A stretch of 64,000 bases of DNA from Paralithodes platypus (taxonomy: Eukaryota > Arthropoda > Malacostraca > Decapoda > Lithodidae): assembly GCA_032716605.1 (NCBI GenBank), contig CM064492.1:48097876-48161875 (forward strand). Direction: 5' to 3'. Positions 32,776 through 43,071 of this stretch are shown one piece after another. The notes beneath the pieces were generated by a model. It saw only the letters and a program-made list of their open reading frames with translations, did not search any database and was not told where the DNA came from. A program made the position numbers and the translations under genes. The stretch's first letter is position 1. Every line of letters starts with the position of its first letter.

Positions 32776-33597
32776 CTAGAAAGAAGACTACCCAGTACCG
32801 TACTTGATATGTCTCTAAACACATTAATTATGGTGGTGGGCTGGATCTATCAGAGTGAGGGTTTGTGTCCTCTACTTCCCATAGCTAGTTCTGACTTTAC
32901 CTTTTTCATCATTCTTATTTCTATCTTTCTTCCTGAGAGTGGTGAAGGTAGTGGGGCCATATTGGTGTGCCCCAAGGTTCCCTAGTGTCTTACTCTCACA
33001 GCCCACTGGTACAAGTCGGCCTTTCTCTCTGGTGTAGGGATGCAGCGACCCCACCGCCAGCCACTTCGGTGGTGCAGTCAGCCTCTGTAGCAGTTACGGT
33101 GATTTCTTCTTACTGCCTTATTGTAGCACGGTTAAGGCTGGTGTGGTGCGATTTCGCCAGGTGCAGGTGCTTCAGGGGGATTTTGTTGAGTTTTGCTAAG
33201 ACACTGTTAGCACTATACCAACATCAGCCACAGTGATAACATGATGGGGCGTTGTTGTGGCAAGACTTTGTTGTATTGTGCTGCAGTAAAGACTGTAGCC
33301 ACCGTGTTATGATTGCTGTGCACTGTGTGCAGTACTGTGATTGTAGCATGGAAGCCACATTCACTGTGGACGGTTGCGGTCTTTAAACCCGTACGTATGT
33401 ATGTATTAATCCCAAGTTTGCACAATGAGGGACTTCTACTGGACCTCGGTCTGCGGACACACTTAAGCTTCTCATGTATAAAGCCATATCAATATGCCTT
33501 TGCAGTTGTGTTTAATTGTTCTCACTTCATCATAACAAAATCATGAGTCAAGTTTCGATAAATGTGAATAGCTTAAATAAAAAGATCAAGAAGCAGA
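32776..33597. other. No gene recognised
   Basis: Mixed-composition sequence with short open frames on both strands (for example 32967-33236) that show no motif and no codon structure I recognise. Confidence 0.4.
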
Positions 33598-34640
33598 GTG
33601 AAATGGTGGAGCATGAGGGTCTCATTTTGTCATAGGAGGGATTTTTTTTTAACAAATATATCATCCTTTTCGAGATTGTGTTATGATAAAATCCATTTCA
33701 GAGAGTGGAGAGAGGGCATGGCGAGCAAGGGTTTAAGAGTCAATATTAACAAAACCAACGTTATGCATTGTAGTTTGAGACGAGGCAATGTGGAAAAGAG
33801 CGGTGCATACCCATGTGCAGTGTGTGGAAAGGGAGTGGGCGTTTACTCAATTCAATGTAGCATCTGTCGATGTTGGGTACACCATGGGAGTAAGCGCTGT
33901 AGTAGAATAAAGGGGCCCCTGCCGAAGGATAAGTCAGAAATAGAGAAATTTGAGTGCGTAGTGTGCAAAGGCGAGCTTGTGTTAAGTGATGATCCTGTGG
34001 CTGTGAATTTTGGAAATGAGTCTTTGGAGCTGGTGAACAAGTTTTGTTACCTAGGAGATACCATCTCTGCCGGTGGTGGGGCCGAGGCTGCCACTGTTGC
34101 TAGAATTAGGTGTGGCTGGGGGAAGTTCAGAGAATTGATGCCAATCCTGACCATGAAAAGAATGCCTCTCCCCCTGAAGGGAAAGGTGTATGCCTCATGT
34201 GTTAGAAGTACAATGACGTATGCCTCAGAAACATGGGCCGTTAAAGTAGAGGATGTCAACAGAATGGAGCGTAATGAGATGAGAATGGTGAGATGGATGT
34301 GTGGGGCCAGGCTACAGGATAGAATAACAAATGTTGAGCTGAGGAGACGTTTAGGTATAAAGAGTATTAGCGAGGTGATGCGTACAAGTAGACTGGGATG
34401 GTATGGACATGTGGAGAGAATGGATGAACAAAATTGGGTGAAAAAATGCAGGTCTGTGATTGTGGAGGGAGCTGCACCAAGGGGTGGACCGAGGAAGACC
34501 TGGGATCGGACTATACGCGCCGATCTCAAATCCAAGAACTTGACAAGTGAAGCAGCCCTTAACAGGGTTGCTTGGAATGCCGCCATTAAGACAAGAGACT
34601 GAAACTGCACTTATGTGTGGAACACTCAGTCTTGAAATTT
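33598..34640 (+). pseudogene. LINE-E RT C-terminal half with an embedded zinc-finger module
   Basis: A 334-residue frame; the first 40 residues are read-through of flanking DNA. From about 33700: the end of the RT palm (GLRVNINKTNVM), then a PHD/RING-like cysteine cluster (CAVC, CSIC-RCWVHH, C, CVVC; about residues 77-121), then the RT thumb and C-terminus: FCYLGDTISAGGG, TYASETWAV, RMVRWMCGARLQDR, GWYGHVERMDEQNW and GGPRKTWDRTIRADL. This is a 5'-truncated non-LTR element. The clade is not certain. The cysteine module sits between palm and thumb. A second copy follows at 35080. Confidence 0.78.
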
Positions 34641-34675
34641 TGTGTATGTGTTGTGTATGTATAAGGGGAAGGTAA

Positions 34676-35017
34676 CCAATAGGTACGCACTTGGCATTTA
34701 AAAACCTCTCCACAGGATATGACAACACTTGGGCATTTAAATTTGGTCTCCTTTTAAAGTTTAAACATTATGCCTTCATGTCATCAGGTACCGTATTAAT
34801 AGCTTACCGGTAGTTTGGAAAGTGTAAAAAATACTGTTTTCTTACGAAAATCTGAAGGTTGCACTTTTTTTTTGAGTGTCTAATGACCCATTTTCAAATT
34901 GAAAATTATAACTTTTTTCTATTTGCAGGTACATTCTGTGATGTAGTGTATAAGAAAAATGCATCGGGACTGCTCAGAAACACAAGATATAACCAGGGCT
35001 GGGTGCGTACCTATTGG
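34676..35017. mobile_element. Small MITE with CCAATAGGTACGCAC ends
   Basis: A 342-bp non-coding segment with perfect 15-bp inverted ends, CCAATAGGTACGCAC at 34676-34690 and its complement at 35003-35017. It lies between the two LINE-E fragments. The end motif recurs singly near 36165. The superfamily is unknown. Confidence 0.6.
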
Positions 35018-35079
35018 ACAGAGCCCGCATAACAAACACCAAAAGGTACGCACTTTATCAAACGGCATTTATCATTAAA

Positions 35080-35810
35080 ATGCCGAAGGATAAGTCAGAA
35101 ATAGAGAAATTTGAGTGCGTAGTGTGCAAAGGCGAGCTTGTGCTAAGTCATGATCCTGTGGCTGTGATCTTTGGAAATGAGTCATTGGAGCTGGTGGACA
35201 AGTTTTGTTACCTAGGAGATACCATCTCTGCCGGTGGTGGGGGCGAGGATGCCACTGTCGCTAGAATTAGATGTGGCTGGGGTAAGTTCAGAGAACTGCT
35301 GCCAATTCTGACAATGAAAAGAATGCCTCTCCCCTTGAAGGGAAAGGTGTATGCCTCATGTGTTAGAAGTGCAATGACGTATGCCTCGGAAACATGGGCC
35401 GTTAAAGTAGAGGATGTCAACAGAATGGAACGTAATGAGATGAGAATGGTGAGATGGATGTGTGGGGCCAGGTTGCAGGATAGAATAACAAATGATGAGT
35501 TGAGGAGACGTTTAGGTATAAAGAGTATTAGCGAGGTGATGCGTACAAGTAGACTGGGATGGTATGGACATGTGGAGAGAATGGATGAACAAAATTGGGT
35601 GAAAAAATGCAGGTCTGTGATTGTGGAGGGAGCTGCACCAAGGGGAGGACCGAGGAAGACCTGGGATCGGACTATACGTGCCGATCTCAAATCCAAAAAC
35701 TTGATAAGTGAAGGAGCCCTTAACAGGGTTGCCTAGAACACAGCCATTAGGACAAGAGACTGAAACTGCACGTATGTGTGGAGCATTCGGTCTTAAAATG
35801 TTATGTACCG
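35080..35810 (+). pseudogene. LINE-E second fragment
   Basis: About 93-95 percent identical by eye to 33925-34640, beginning inside the zinc module (MPKDKSEIEKFECVVCKGE) and running to a TGA-like end equivalent to copy 1. An in-frame TAG at 35734-35736 replaces the tryptophan codon of copy 1. It could be an independent insertion or a local duplication that straddles the small MITE. Confidence 0.8.
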
Positions 35811-35891
35811 GTATGCATGTATGTAAAAGACATTTTATTTTAGGAAGTGGATAACTTACACCAGAAATGTTGCATTTTTCAATTAGAAAAA

Positions 35892-36109
35892 GCATAGACT
35901 ACAGTAGATCTAGACTGGACACGAAAATGGAACTTTGCAGTAAGGGACCCAAAATCGGGAAACGAACCCCCAAGTTCGAACCTCGAAACCGCGAAAATAT
36001 CATATTTTCGCGGTTTCGAGGTTCGAACTTGGGGGTTCGTTCTCCGATTTTGGGTTCCTTACTGCAAAGTACCATTTCCGTGTCAAGTCCAGATCTACTG
36101 TGGTCTATG
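35892..36109. repeat. Near-perfect 107-bp-arm palindrome
   Basis: The arms read outwards from a centre at 36001 (GCGAAAATAT c ATATTTTCGC). They include AAGTTCGAACCTCGAAACC and its complement, ACTTTGCAGTAAGG and its complement, and CATAGACTACAGTAGATC with AGATCTACTGTGGTCTATG at the outer edge. Only a handful of mismatches, one base of loop. A foldback/MITE-like element or a cruciform-forming sequence. Confidence 0.9.
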
Positions 36110-36464
36110 GAAAAAGATAAAAGACATAGCCAACATAATCTGTGGAGGGAATTTTTTTTGTGAAAACCAATAGGTACGCAGTGCGTGGTACCTAATAGGA
36201 ACGCGCTTACATTCAGGGCACCACGCACTGCATACCGGTACCTTCTGGACCACCCTTGGGGTAAATTGAATTGGATGGTACTCTGACAGTTTCAGCGAAA
36301 ACTGACTCTTATTCATCCTTGTAGTAGAGGTGGCCTTAGAATGTCAAGTAATGTGGCTTAAGACTCTCTGGCAGCCATTTGAAAAAATGCGTGGGATGGA
36401 TGTAGATTCCGGGCGTACTGTACAGTCGTCATGTTGGTAACGTTCAACAAGACTACATCACCTA
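36110..36464. other. No gene recognised
   Basis: Contains one CCAATAGGTACGCA end motif at about 36165 and an AGTGCGTGGT / ACCACGCACT pair near 36180-36230, possibly a decayed MITE. Nothing coding. Confidence 0.4.
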
Positions 36465-37385
36465 TCACCTCCTACCTATGTTCACCTATGTGGAGTTCGC
36501 CACTCTTGCTAGTGACACCGAAGAGCGCACCGCCCTTCGTTGTTGTTTGAGAAGACTATTCGAAGAGGTGGAGCGCACCCTTGTGAAGATGGGCTCGTCT
36601 GGCACTTTTTGTAGTTCGACATCGAGAGCTCTCTTGAAGCTGTCTAACGAGACACCTCTCATGTCTCTTACTCGCTGCGGAGTTTGTTGAAGAGACGTGC
36701 TCCTCTATGTGATAACCAGCCCTCTCGTAGAGAGCCCATAGCACCCCGATTTTTCATCTTGGGGATATCGCATTCCCAGCCTCTCCTATCACTGAACTTC
36801 ATTGCTATTGGGGTATATAGATTTGGTACAAAACCCTCTGCGATTTTCCATGTACCGGTATATATTATTAAGTATCGTTCCCTTCTACGTTCCAACGAAT
36901 ACAGCTTTTAGTGATTTTAAACGATCCCAATAGTGTAACTGTTTTACTGAGTTTATGTGTGAGGTGAAGTTCCTTTGTACACTTTCTAAGTCATTAATTT
37001 CACCTGCTTTCTATGGGGATGTTAATACGTTACAGTATTCTAGCCGCGGTAGCACCAGGGATTTGAAGTGTTATCATAGGCAATTCACCGCGAGTTTTAA
37101 ATGTACGTAGAATCCAACCTGTTAGCCATTTCGCAGCTGCAACTTTGACCAGGTTATGTTCTTTGAATCCCATATTTTCAGACATTATCACCCCAAGGTC
37201 TTTCACATTGTCTTTACGTTCTATTATGTGATTGGATTCTGTTATGTAACTTGTGGTCTCTTTAACAAAATCCTTATCTCCGTATCGTATTAATTGAAAT
37301 TTGTCTTCATTAAACTGCATGTTATTTTCCCTGGTCCACTGGAACACCTTATTTATGTCCTCTTGCAGCCGGCCCGTGTCTTCCT
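36465..37385 (-). mobile_element. LINE-A copy 3, 3' third
   Basis: Minus-strand, 5'-truncated. The tail reads CACCTATNNNCTCCTACCTATGTTCACC on the plus strand (36465-36490), then the 3' hairpin (CACT/AGTG) and the RT C-terminus to the segment after FADD (VFQWTRENNMQFNEDKFQLIRYGD at 37347). The broken frame includes TACCGGTA at 36853-36860, absent from copy 1. The tail unit differs from copies 1 and 4, marking a separate subfamily. Confidence 0.82.
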
Positions 37386-37537
37386 GTGTCTTTATTTACC
37401 TTATTTACTTTTTTTTTTTTTTTCTTCAAGGAATACAGTATAGTGTTTCATAGTTGTTTTGCATGGTTTGAGTGGAGGATTTGCATAAACGTACCCATTA
37501 CCGGTATCTATCAATCTGAAGATACAGCGTCAAATTG

Positions 37538-37735
37538 CGCCATTTATTGGGTGAATCGCGCTTTTACAGTAGGGAAGGGAAATTGTGGATACATTGGATA
37601 CACGATGGGTTGAGGGGGGCGTTGCCCCCCCTTGATTTATTGTCATCCTCATATATGTAGATATGTAAGGGGGGAAAAACAGGTTGCCGGTATTTCGTTT
37701 TTGACGCTCACGCCATTTATTGGGTGAATCGCACC
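37538..37735. repeat. 22-bp direct repeats around a G/C hairpin
   Basis: CGCCATTTATTGGGTGAATCGC occurs in near-identical form at both edges, about 175 bp apart. Between them lies GGGGGGCG...CCCCCCC, a short hairpin. It may be a small duplication that trapped a hairpin element. Confidence 0.5.
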
Positions 37736-37975
37736 CACCCCATCATTCAAAACAAGAAGAAGAAGGAGATTCATTGGGCGCAATGCTTTGTTTACGGTCT
37801 GGACTTATTATTTTTGTGTTATTTTTCGATGTATTCGGGGTTTTTCAAGTGTCGATAACGAAATTCCTCCATGCGGACTATAATGAGAACAATATGGCGA
37901 AGTCTATTGGTCCCTATTTTCCCTAATAAATTGTTTCCAATAGGGCGGATGTAGTGTCCTAGAAGATTATCGTCA

Positions 37976-39090
37976 TGTTTACATAGGGCGATCGCCGCGG
38001 TCAATTTCGCGTCTATTTTGACGGCTATTTGCCCCCTGCTGGCAATATACCGTATATGATGACAATATGTCAAGGGGGGGGTGAGGGGGGGCAAAGCCCC
38101 CCCTCAACATATTATTGTATCCAAAGGTAGTCAAAATAGACGGGAACATGATGGTAAGAGTCCAACGTCTCCGCCGCCGTCATGTTTACATTTGGCGATC
38201 GGCGTGGTAAGTTCGCGTCTATTTTGACGGCGATTTTTTTAAGTTATTTGCCCCCCTGCTGGCAATATATATGACGATGACAGTATGACAATATGTCATG
38301 GGGGGGGTCGAGGGGGGCAAAGCCCCCCCTCAATATATTATTGTATCCAAAGGCAGTCAAAATAGACGGGAACATGATGGCAAGCGTCCGACGCCGCTCC
38401 GCGTTGTGTAAACAAGGCTGGCGGTACGCCCGAATTCTACATTATACAGTACCCCAATATTGCGATAATTATTCAGAAAAGGCTCGCCGCCTTAACATAA
38501 ATAATTTATTGGGGATAATGCAAGTCTATGGAATCTTTATTCAGTACTGTAGTCAGTACTCATGTATAATCCACTGTGTCTGTGGGAGAATAATTTTGAT
38601 CAAATTTATAAAACCCGATAGGCTATTAGGCCTAATGGCAAAAATGCAAAGTCCAATTAGCCTACTCTCAGGAGTCTCTCACAGCTCCCTCGGACATCCT
38701 CAGTTCCTCACTGTTTACAAACGTCGGGAAGGATGTAGTTACCGGGTGTACCACTACCGACATACAGTACAACATAAATCATCTATAAATACTTATAATA
38801 AAATAAATACTTATAAATCTATAATACTAGGTTAGGTTAGGTTAGGTTAGGTTAGGTTAGGTTAGGTTAATGTATTTTTGTATACAAAGACAGTCAAAAT
38901 AGACGGCAACATGATGGTGAGCGTCCGCGTAGTGTAAACAAGACAGGCGGTACACCCGGTAACTACAGTACATTCTTGCCCAAACGTCTTCATTATGGAG
39001 TATAATCGATATTTGCCCCCTGCTGGCAACATAGATGATTTCAATAAGACATGGGGAGGGGGGGGGGGGGGGAAGCCGCAAAGCCCCCCC
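37976..39090. repeat. Tandem and dispersed G/C-hairpin units
   Basis: At least two complete units (37976-38175 and 38178-38400) and a partial, inverted-looking third (38880-39090). Each has GTCATGTTTACAT, GCGTCTATTTTGACGG, TTTGCCCCCTGCTGGCAATA, a GGGGGGCAAAGCCCCCCC hairpin, and GTCAAAATAGACGGGAACAT, which is complementary to the second block. Each unit is thus itself an inverted repeat. Open frames over it (for example 38293-38835) are not genes. Confidence 0.75.
38828..38880. repeat. Interstitial (TTAGG)n array
   Basis: About ten consecutive GTTAG units, the arthropod telomere repeat. It is flanked by ordinary repeat DNA on both sides, so it is interstitial and not a chromosome end. Confidence 0.92.
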
Positions 39091-39095
39091 TTTAA

Positions 39096-39722
39096 CCCTT
39101 CCAGCCCGGGTGTCAGGGTGAAAGGACACCGCGAAAGAAGGGCAGGAGCCCGGGTGTCCTATTAACCCTCTGTTCCTGGAAGGGCTCTTGAACGCCCATA
39201 AAAAAGCATACACGAGCTGCCCGGAAGGGCTCTTAAACACCCATGAGGTCAAAGCCTGTGAGCTTGGTGTGCGAGGCGTCGGTCCGACGCATGTAAACAA
39301 CAGCCGGCTGGACCGACGCTCCGCATCTCCGGCCACAAGAAGGAGAGCGTCGCTTGTTCGTGTGTGCCTGTATGTTGTTGTTAAGTATCGAAAAGTGGTG
39401 TAAAGTGGCTGTTTTGGCCATAAAGTTATCTCCAATGAAATCATCATCACAGCTCAACCAGTTGACTTAGAGAGCTCTACTTAATGCCATTACCTTTACC
39501 TTTTGATACCTTTGGATGTGTTCGCCGCTCCTCTAGCGGCACCAAGGAGCGCGACGCCCCTCGTTATGGGTGGCTACAGGTAAATAACACAGCTACGCTT
39601 GGGGATGCGCGGGAATGCGGGAAGCAGTCTGATTAACGAATATACGGTAGCCTAGACGTTTTTCGGCCAAAACACCCGGGTTTCGAGGAATATATATATA
39701 ATACATAGCCGGGGCTGGAGGG
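39096..39722. mobile_element. CCCGGG-family piggyBac-type MITE, copy 2, with nested LINE-A tip
   Basis: Between TTAA at 39092-39095 and 39723-39726. Starts CCCTTCCAGCCCGGG and ends CCGGGGCTGGAGGG. It shares the GTCCGACGCATGTAAACAA block and the CAGTTGACTTAGAGAGCTC block with the other copies but is the most diverged member. The LINE-A tip at 39488-39577 sits inside it. Confidence 0.75.
39488..39577 (-). mobile_element. Ultra-short LINE-A 3' tip
   Basis: About 90 bp: tail TTACCTTTTGATACCTTTGG, then the GTTCGCCGCTCCTCTAGCGGC hairpin region (complement of the LINE 3' end) and CGCGACGCCCCTCGTTATGG. No RT sequence. An insertion of only the last part of the element. Confidence 0.8.
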
Positions 39723-39726
39723 TTAA

Positions 39727-40143
39727 AAGGCAGTAAGCTTGAAAGCCTATTAAGCTTGGTCTGAATGCCGTGCGTCCGACGCATGTAAATAAAGCCGATC
39801 GTTGCGTCACCGCACCTCCGAAAACAATAATTAGACGTCGGATCAATGTTTTATATATTGTTGTGACGTCAGACGAAATTAGTGTCTGAAAAGCTCCGAT
39901 ATTGTCAACATTGCGGAAAAATTCGCTCCACTGAAATCGTCATCACAACTGAACCAGTTGACTTACAGAGCTCTACTCAACGCCAGTCTACAGATTGAAA
40001 ACCGCACTACGTTTATAGATGTGTGGGAAATTTCTAGCAGTTAAAATAAACAAAAATACGGTAGCCTAGGCCTAGACGTTTTTCGGCCAGATGGCCCGGG
40101 TTAGGCGCACTGTCATTAGGAGGGCTAGCCCGGGCCAGGAGGG
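39727..40143. mobile_element. CCCGGG-family MITE, copy 3, left end missing
   Basis: Begins at CAGTAAGCTTGAAAGCCT, an internal position of the family, and runs to the right end CCCGGGCCAGGAGGG followed by TTAA at 40144-40147. It shares the middle TTAA with copy 2. Closely similar to 4666-5146 and 53527-54007. Confidence 0.8.
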
Positions 40144-40440
40144 TTAACCCATCTTGTATCCCACGTTGGTGACGTTGGAAATATAGGCCTAGCCTAGCCT
40201 AACAGTACTAAACCCATGAAAACACCAATTTCTCAAAATCTGGAGGAAAAAACATGAAAAATAAGGATTCTGCAAAACTACCGAGTTTAGGACTTTAGGA
40301 TAGGAAAAGGAGTGGTATTAGTTTATGACCAACCACTTACGGGCCCCATCGATGATTATCAGTATTTTATCACTTTCATGAACGATACTTTGTTAGTGTA
40401 CATGTAATTATCGTCGCAAAATCACTATAAGTGAAATACC

Positions 40441-40681
40441 TTACCTTTTGATAACTTTTGATGTGTTCGCCACTCTTCTAGCGGCACCAAGGAGCGCGAC
40501 GCCCCTCGTTATGGGTGGTGATCTGGTGCAGTAGACTGTTTGAAGCGACAGCTCGCTCCCTTGCGAGGATGGGCTCGTCTGGCACTTTTTGCAGTTCGAC
40601 ATCTAGGGCTCTCTTGAAGTTGTCTAACGAGATGTCCCTCATGTCTCTTACTCGCCGTGGGAGTTTGTTGAAGAGACGTGG
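40441..40681 (-). mobile_element. LINE-A 3' fragment
   Basis: Minus strand. The tail is a TTACCTTTTGATAACTTTTG run, followed by the 3' hairpin and RT C-terminal residues (RVRDMRDISLDNFKRALDVELQKVPDEP). It stops abruptly at 40681. Very close to copy 1 (1848-2010). Confidence 0.85.
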
Positions 40682-40774
40682 ATATACAGTACGAGAAACT
40701 GTTGGATTGTTCACCCATAACACAGGGAACGTGAGCTGGGTTTAGAGTTTTAGACCGTCGCGAACGGGAGGCCA

Positions 40775-41110
40775 TGGAGGCAGCTCTAAAGCCTGTCCTT
40801 GGCCCCGCCCCTCAAATGTACAACTATTATATTATATTAGATTAACCTAACCCTAAACTATAACCAAAATAACAAATATAGCCTAACAAAATACAAAATA
40901 CACTAAATTTGAGTGGGATCGAACACTGGTTTCCTCAATGGAAGGCGAGAGCTATACCGACTGAGCTACGGAGTGATCTGGCAGTAACGGTTTGAAGGCT
41001 ATATTTAAACGTGGGGCGGGGCCAAGGGAGGTGAGAGGCGCGGCCAAGGGGCCTAGATTCTCACGCATGTGCAGATGGTGAGTTTTGGACAGGCTTTAGA
41101 GCTGCCTCCA
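40775..41110. mobile_element. MITE with TGGAGGCAGCTCTAAAGCCT ends and a tRNA-like core
   Basis: Inverted ends of 24 bp at 40775-40798 and 41087-41110, extended by GGCCCCGCCCC and GGGGCGGGGCC further in. A tRNA-like segment lies in the middle (40911-40976). About 336 bp, non-coding. The superfamily is unknown. Confidence 0.65.
40911..40976 (-). ncRNA. tRNA-like sequence with pol III A and B boxes (pseudo-tRNA or SINE head)
   Basis: Read on the minus strand: A box TAGCTCAGTCGG (40957-40968) and B box GTTCGATCC (40916-40924) both match the pol III consensus, about 33 bp apart. The anticodon loop resembles CTTCCAT (TCC, glycine type), but the anticodon stem has three mismatches and the acceptor stem does not pair. 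It is not a functional tRNA. It may drive pol III transcription of a SINE-like element. Confidence 0.55.
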
Positions 41111-42130
41111 CTGTCCACAGTGTGCCAAAATAGGTCAAATCTTTTAGTCATACCAAAATGGAGAAAATTTCAAAATTCATACCAGTTTGGCTGCCTAACC
41201 AAAAATTCCCTCGATTGGCCTGGGGCCTGGCAGGCAGACTGTCAAAAGTCCGCAAAACTCGAATGTCTCGCTACTCTAAGCTAATGGTCATCATTTGCAA
41301 ACTCTCATTGTTCATTAGCACATAAACAAATCCATAACAATGGTATATATCCAACAAAAATTACATAATAACTCGTAGCTATCTTCCAGATCAGATGAAG
41401 GTATTGAGGGATAAGCCTTTACAACGGCACCTTGTTTGTTTACAAAAACATAACTGATGATGCGAGCGCCCTCTATACTCTATAACCGGGCAAGGAGAAT
41501 CTAACACCAGATTTCACGTGCATATACCTTGAACAAAAGATCTAAAACTCGAGACCAATGATTAAATAATTCATCCACTTGATTAACTTATTTTGTAAGT
41601 ACAGTAATATATTTGCCATAATAAATACAAAATAGATATTAACATTGGTTAGATGAAGATCAAATCCTTTATAGTATAACAAAAGAGGGGGGGATCATGT
41701 TCTCAGTGCCACGTAGCAGTCGTAGCTTATGCAAAGTGCGGGAGTATTTTTCATACCACAAAATTTTATCTCGGCGTATGAAATATCGAGATGTTCAAAT
41801 AACAATTTCCCGACCTATTTTCCTAGTAATAATGGGTATAATCATCTTCATGGTAGTAAGTGATGACTGTGATGGTGTACCTATAAAATAATAGCAATTA
41901 TAATGAAAACAAATGGGTAATAAATGTATTATAAATAACATGTGAAATATAAAGTTAGGCTGGTCGGTCGGCTATTTTACTGTATTTATCTTGTAATAAT
42001 GCATGACATCATCTTTAAATTAATGTCCCATAAACTTTGACGGTCGGTGGTGATGTGGATACCCCAAAACGGGGATTTTAGAGTTAAAAAAGTGGTTAAA
42101 AACTCCAAGTATGAAATTTAACTCGAGGCC
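41111..42130. other. No gene recognised
   Basis: About 1 kb with short open frames (41697-41891 has a hydrophobic stretch, VIMGIIIFMVV) but no homology I can name and no element ends. Confidence 0.35.
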
Positions 42131-42169
42131 GAGTTGCCCCGGTATGAAAATTATGGTTGGGATTTTTCA

Positions 42170-42592
42170 ACTAGGCCTATAATATACACGTGGAAAATCG
42201 CAGAGGGTTTAGTACCAAACCTACATACTCCGATAGTCATGAAATTCAGTGATAGGAGAGGCTGGGAATGCAATATCCCCCGGATAAATAACAGGGGTGC
42301 TATGGGCTCTCTGCGAGAGGGCTGGTTATCACACAGAGGCCCACGTCTCTTCAACAAACTCCCACGGCGAGTAAGAGACATGAGGGGCGTCTCTTTAGAC
42401 AACTTCAAGAGAGCCCTCGATGTCGAACTGCAAAAAGTGCCAGACGAGCCCATCTTAGCAAGGGAGCGGGCTGTCTCTTCAAACAGTCTGCTTCACCAAA
42501 TCACAACCCACAACGAGGGGCGACGCGCTCCTCGGTGCTGCTAGGAGAGTGGCGAACACAACCTAAGGTAACCTAAGGTAAGGTATAGGTAA
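42170..42592 (+). mobile_element. LINE-A 3' fragment, plus strand
   Basis: Starts in the RT C-terminal region (IIYTWKIAEGLVPNLHTPIVMKFSDRRGW) and reads intact to the stop zone. Then follow the hairpin (CTGCT/AGTGG) and the tail AACCTAAGGT repeated, ending AAGGTA at about 42592. The open frame at 42134-42544 covers it and is the least damaged C-terminus in the window. Its tail unit differs from copies 1 and 3. Confidence 0.85.
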
Positions 42593-42987
42593 CAAAATCT
42601 GCATGGGCATTCAGGAAGACTGAGAAACACATTCGCCATTTTGATCATATAGTCATAGGGAATGTAGTGAACTTGAAATGTTTCCTGCATTTTAGTTAGG
42701 CCTACCGTAAACTGGGGTAACTTCGGACATTTTTCAAGTTTTTTTAACAATTTCTCCTGAGTGTAAACACATTATAGAGATTTAACTAGGTCAAGTGATG
42801 TATGGTGATAGTGCGCCGTAATCCAGGAAGCCTCCTAAAATTATCCCCCATAATAAGAGAGCTATCCTTATCCTAAATGATGTCCGAAGTTTGCTTGAAA
42901 AGTTGAAAACTTCGGACATGTATGGATAACTTCGGACATAGGTGATTTCTTATGGAAAATGATTGCCAAGAAAGCTGGGATAACTCC

Positions 42988-43071
42988 GGACAAACGGAGG
43001 AGAACTCCAGACAAACGGAGGAGAACTCCGGACAAACGGAGGAGAACTCCGGACAAACGGAGGAGAACTTC
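42988..43071. repeat. 21-bp tandem repeat, four units
   Basis: Four nearly identical units of GGACAAACGGAGGAGAACTC plus C inside the TA-flanked transposon. Its edges contain the same (A)ACT(C/T)CGGAC core as the subterminal motif, so it may be an amplified transposase-binding site. Confidence 0.92.

Noticed and set aside
37976..38400. CRISPR-like array
   Set aside because: Two to three long, self-complementary units of unequal spacing in a eukaryotic repeat region; no short regular repeats and no cas genes.
38293..38835. 180-residue plus-strand frame
   Set aside because: It begins in the G/C-hairpin repeat and shows no motif; it is a chance frame across repeats.
38828..38880. Chromosome end (TTAGG telomere)
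   Set aside because: Only about ten units, flanked by ordinary repeat DNA on both sides.
40911..40976. Functional tRNA-Gly gene
   Set aside because: The anticodon stem has mismatches and the acceptor stem does not pair; only the A and B boxes are good.
41697..41891. Small membrane protein frame
   Set aside because: 64 residues with one hydrophobic stretch, no homology, no context; chance cannot be excluded.
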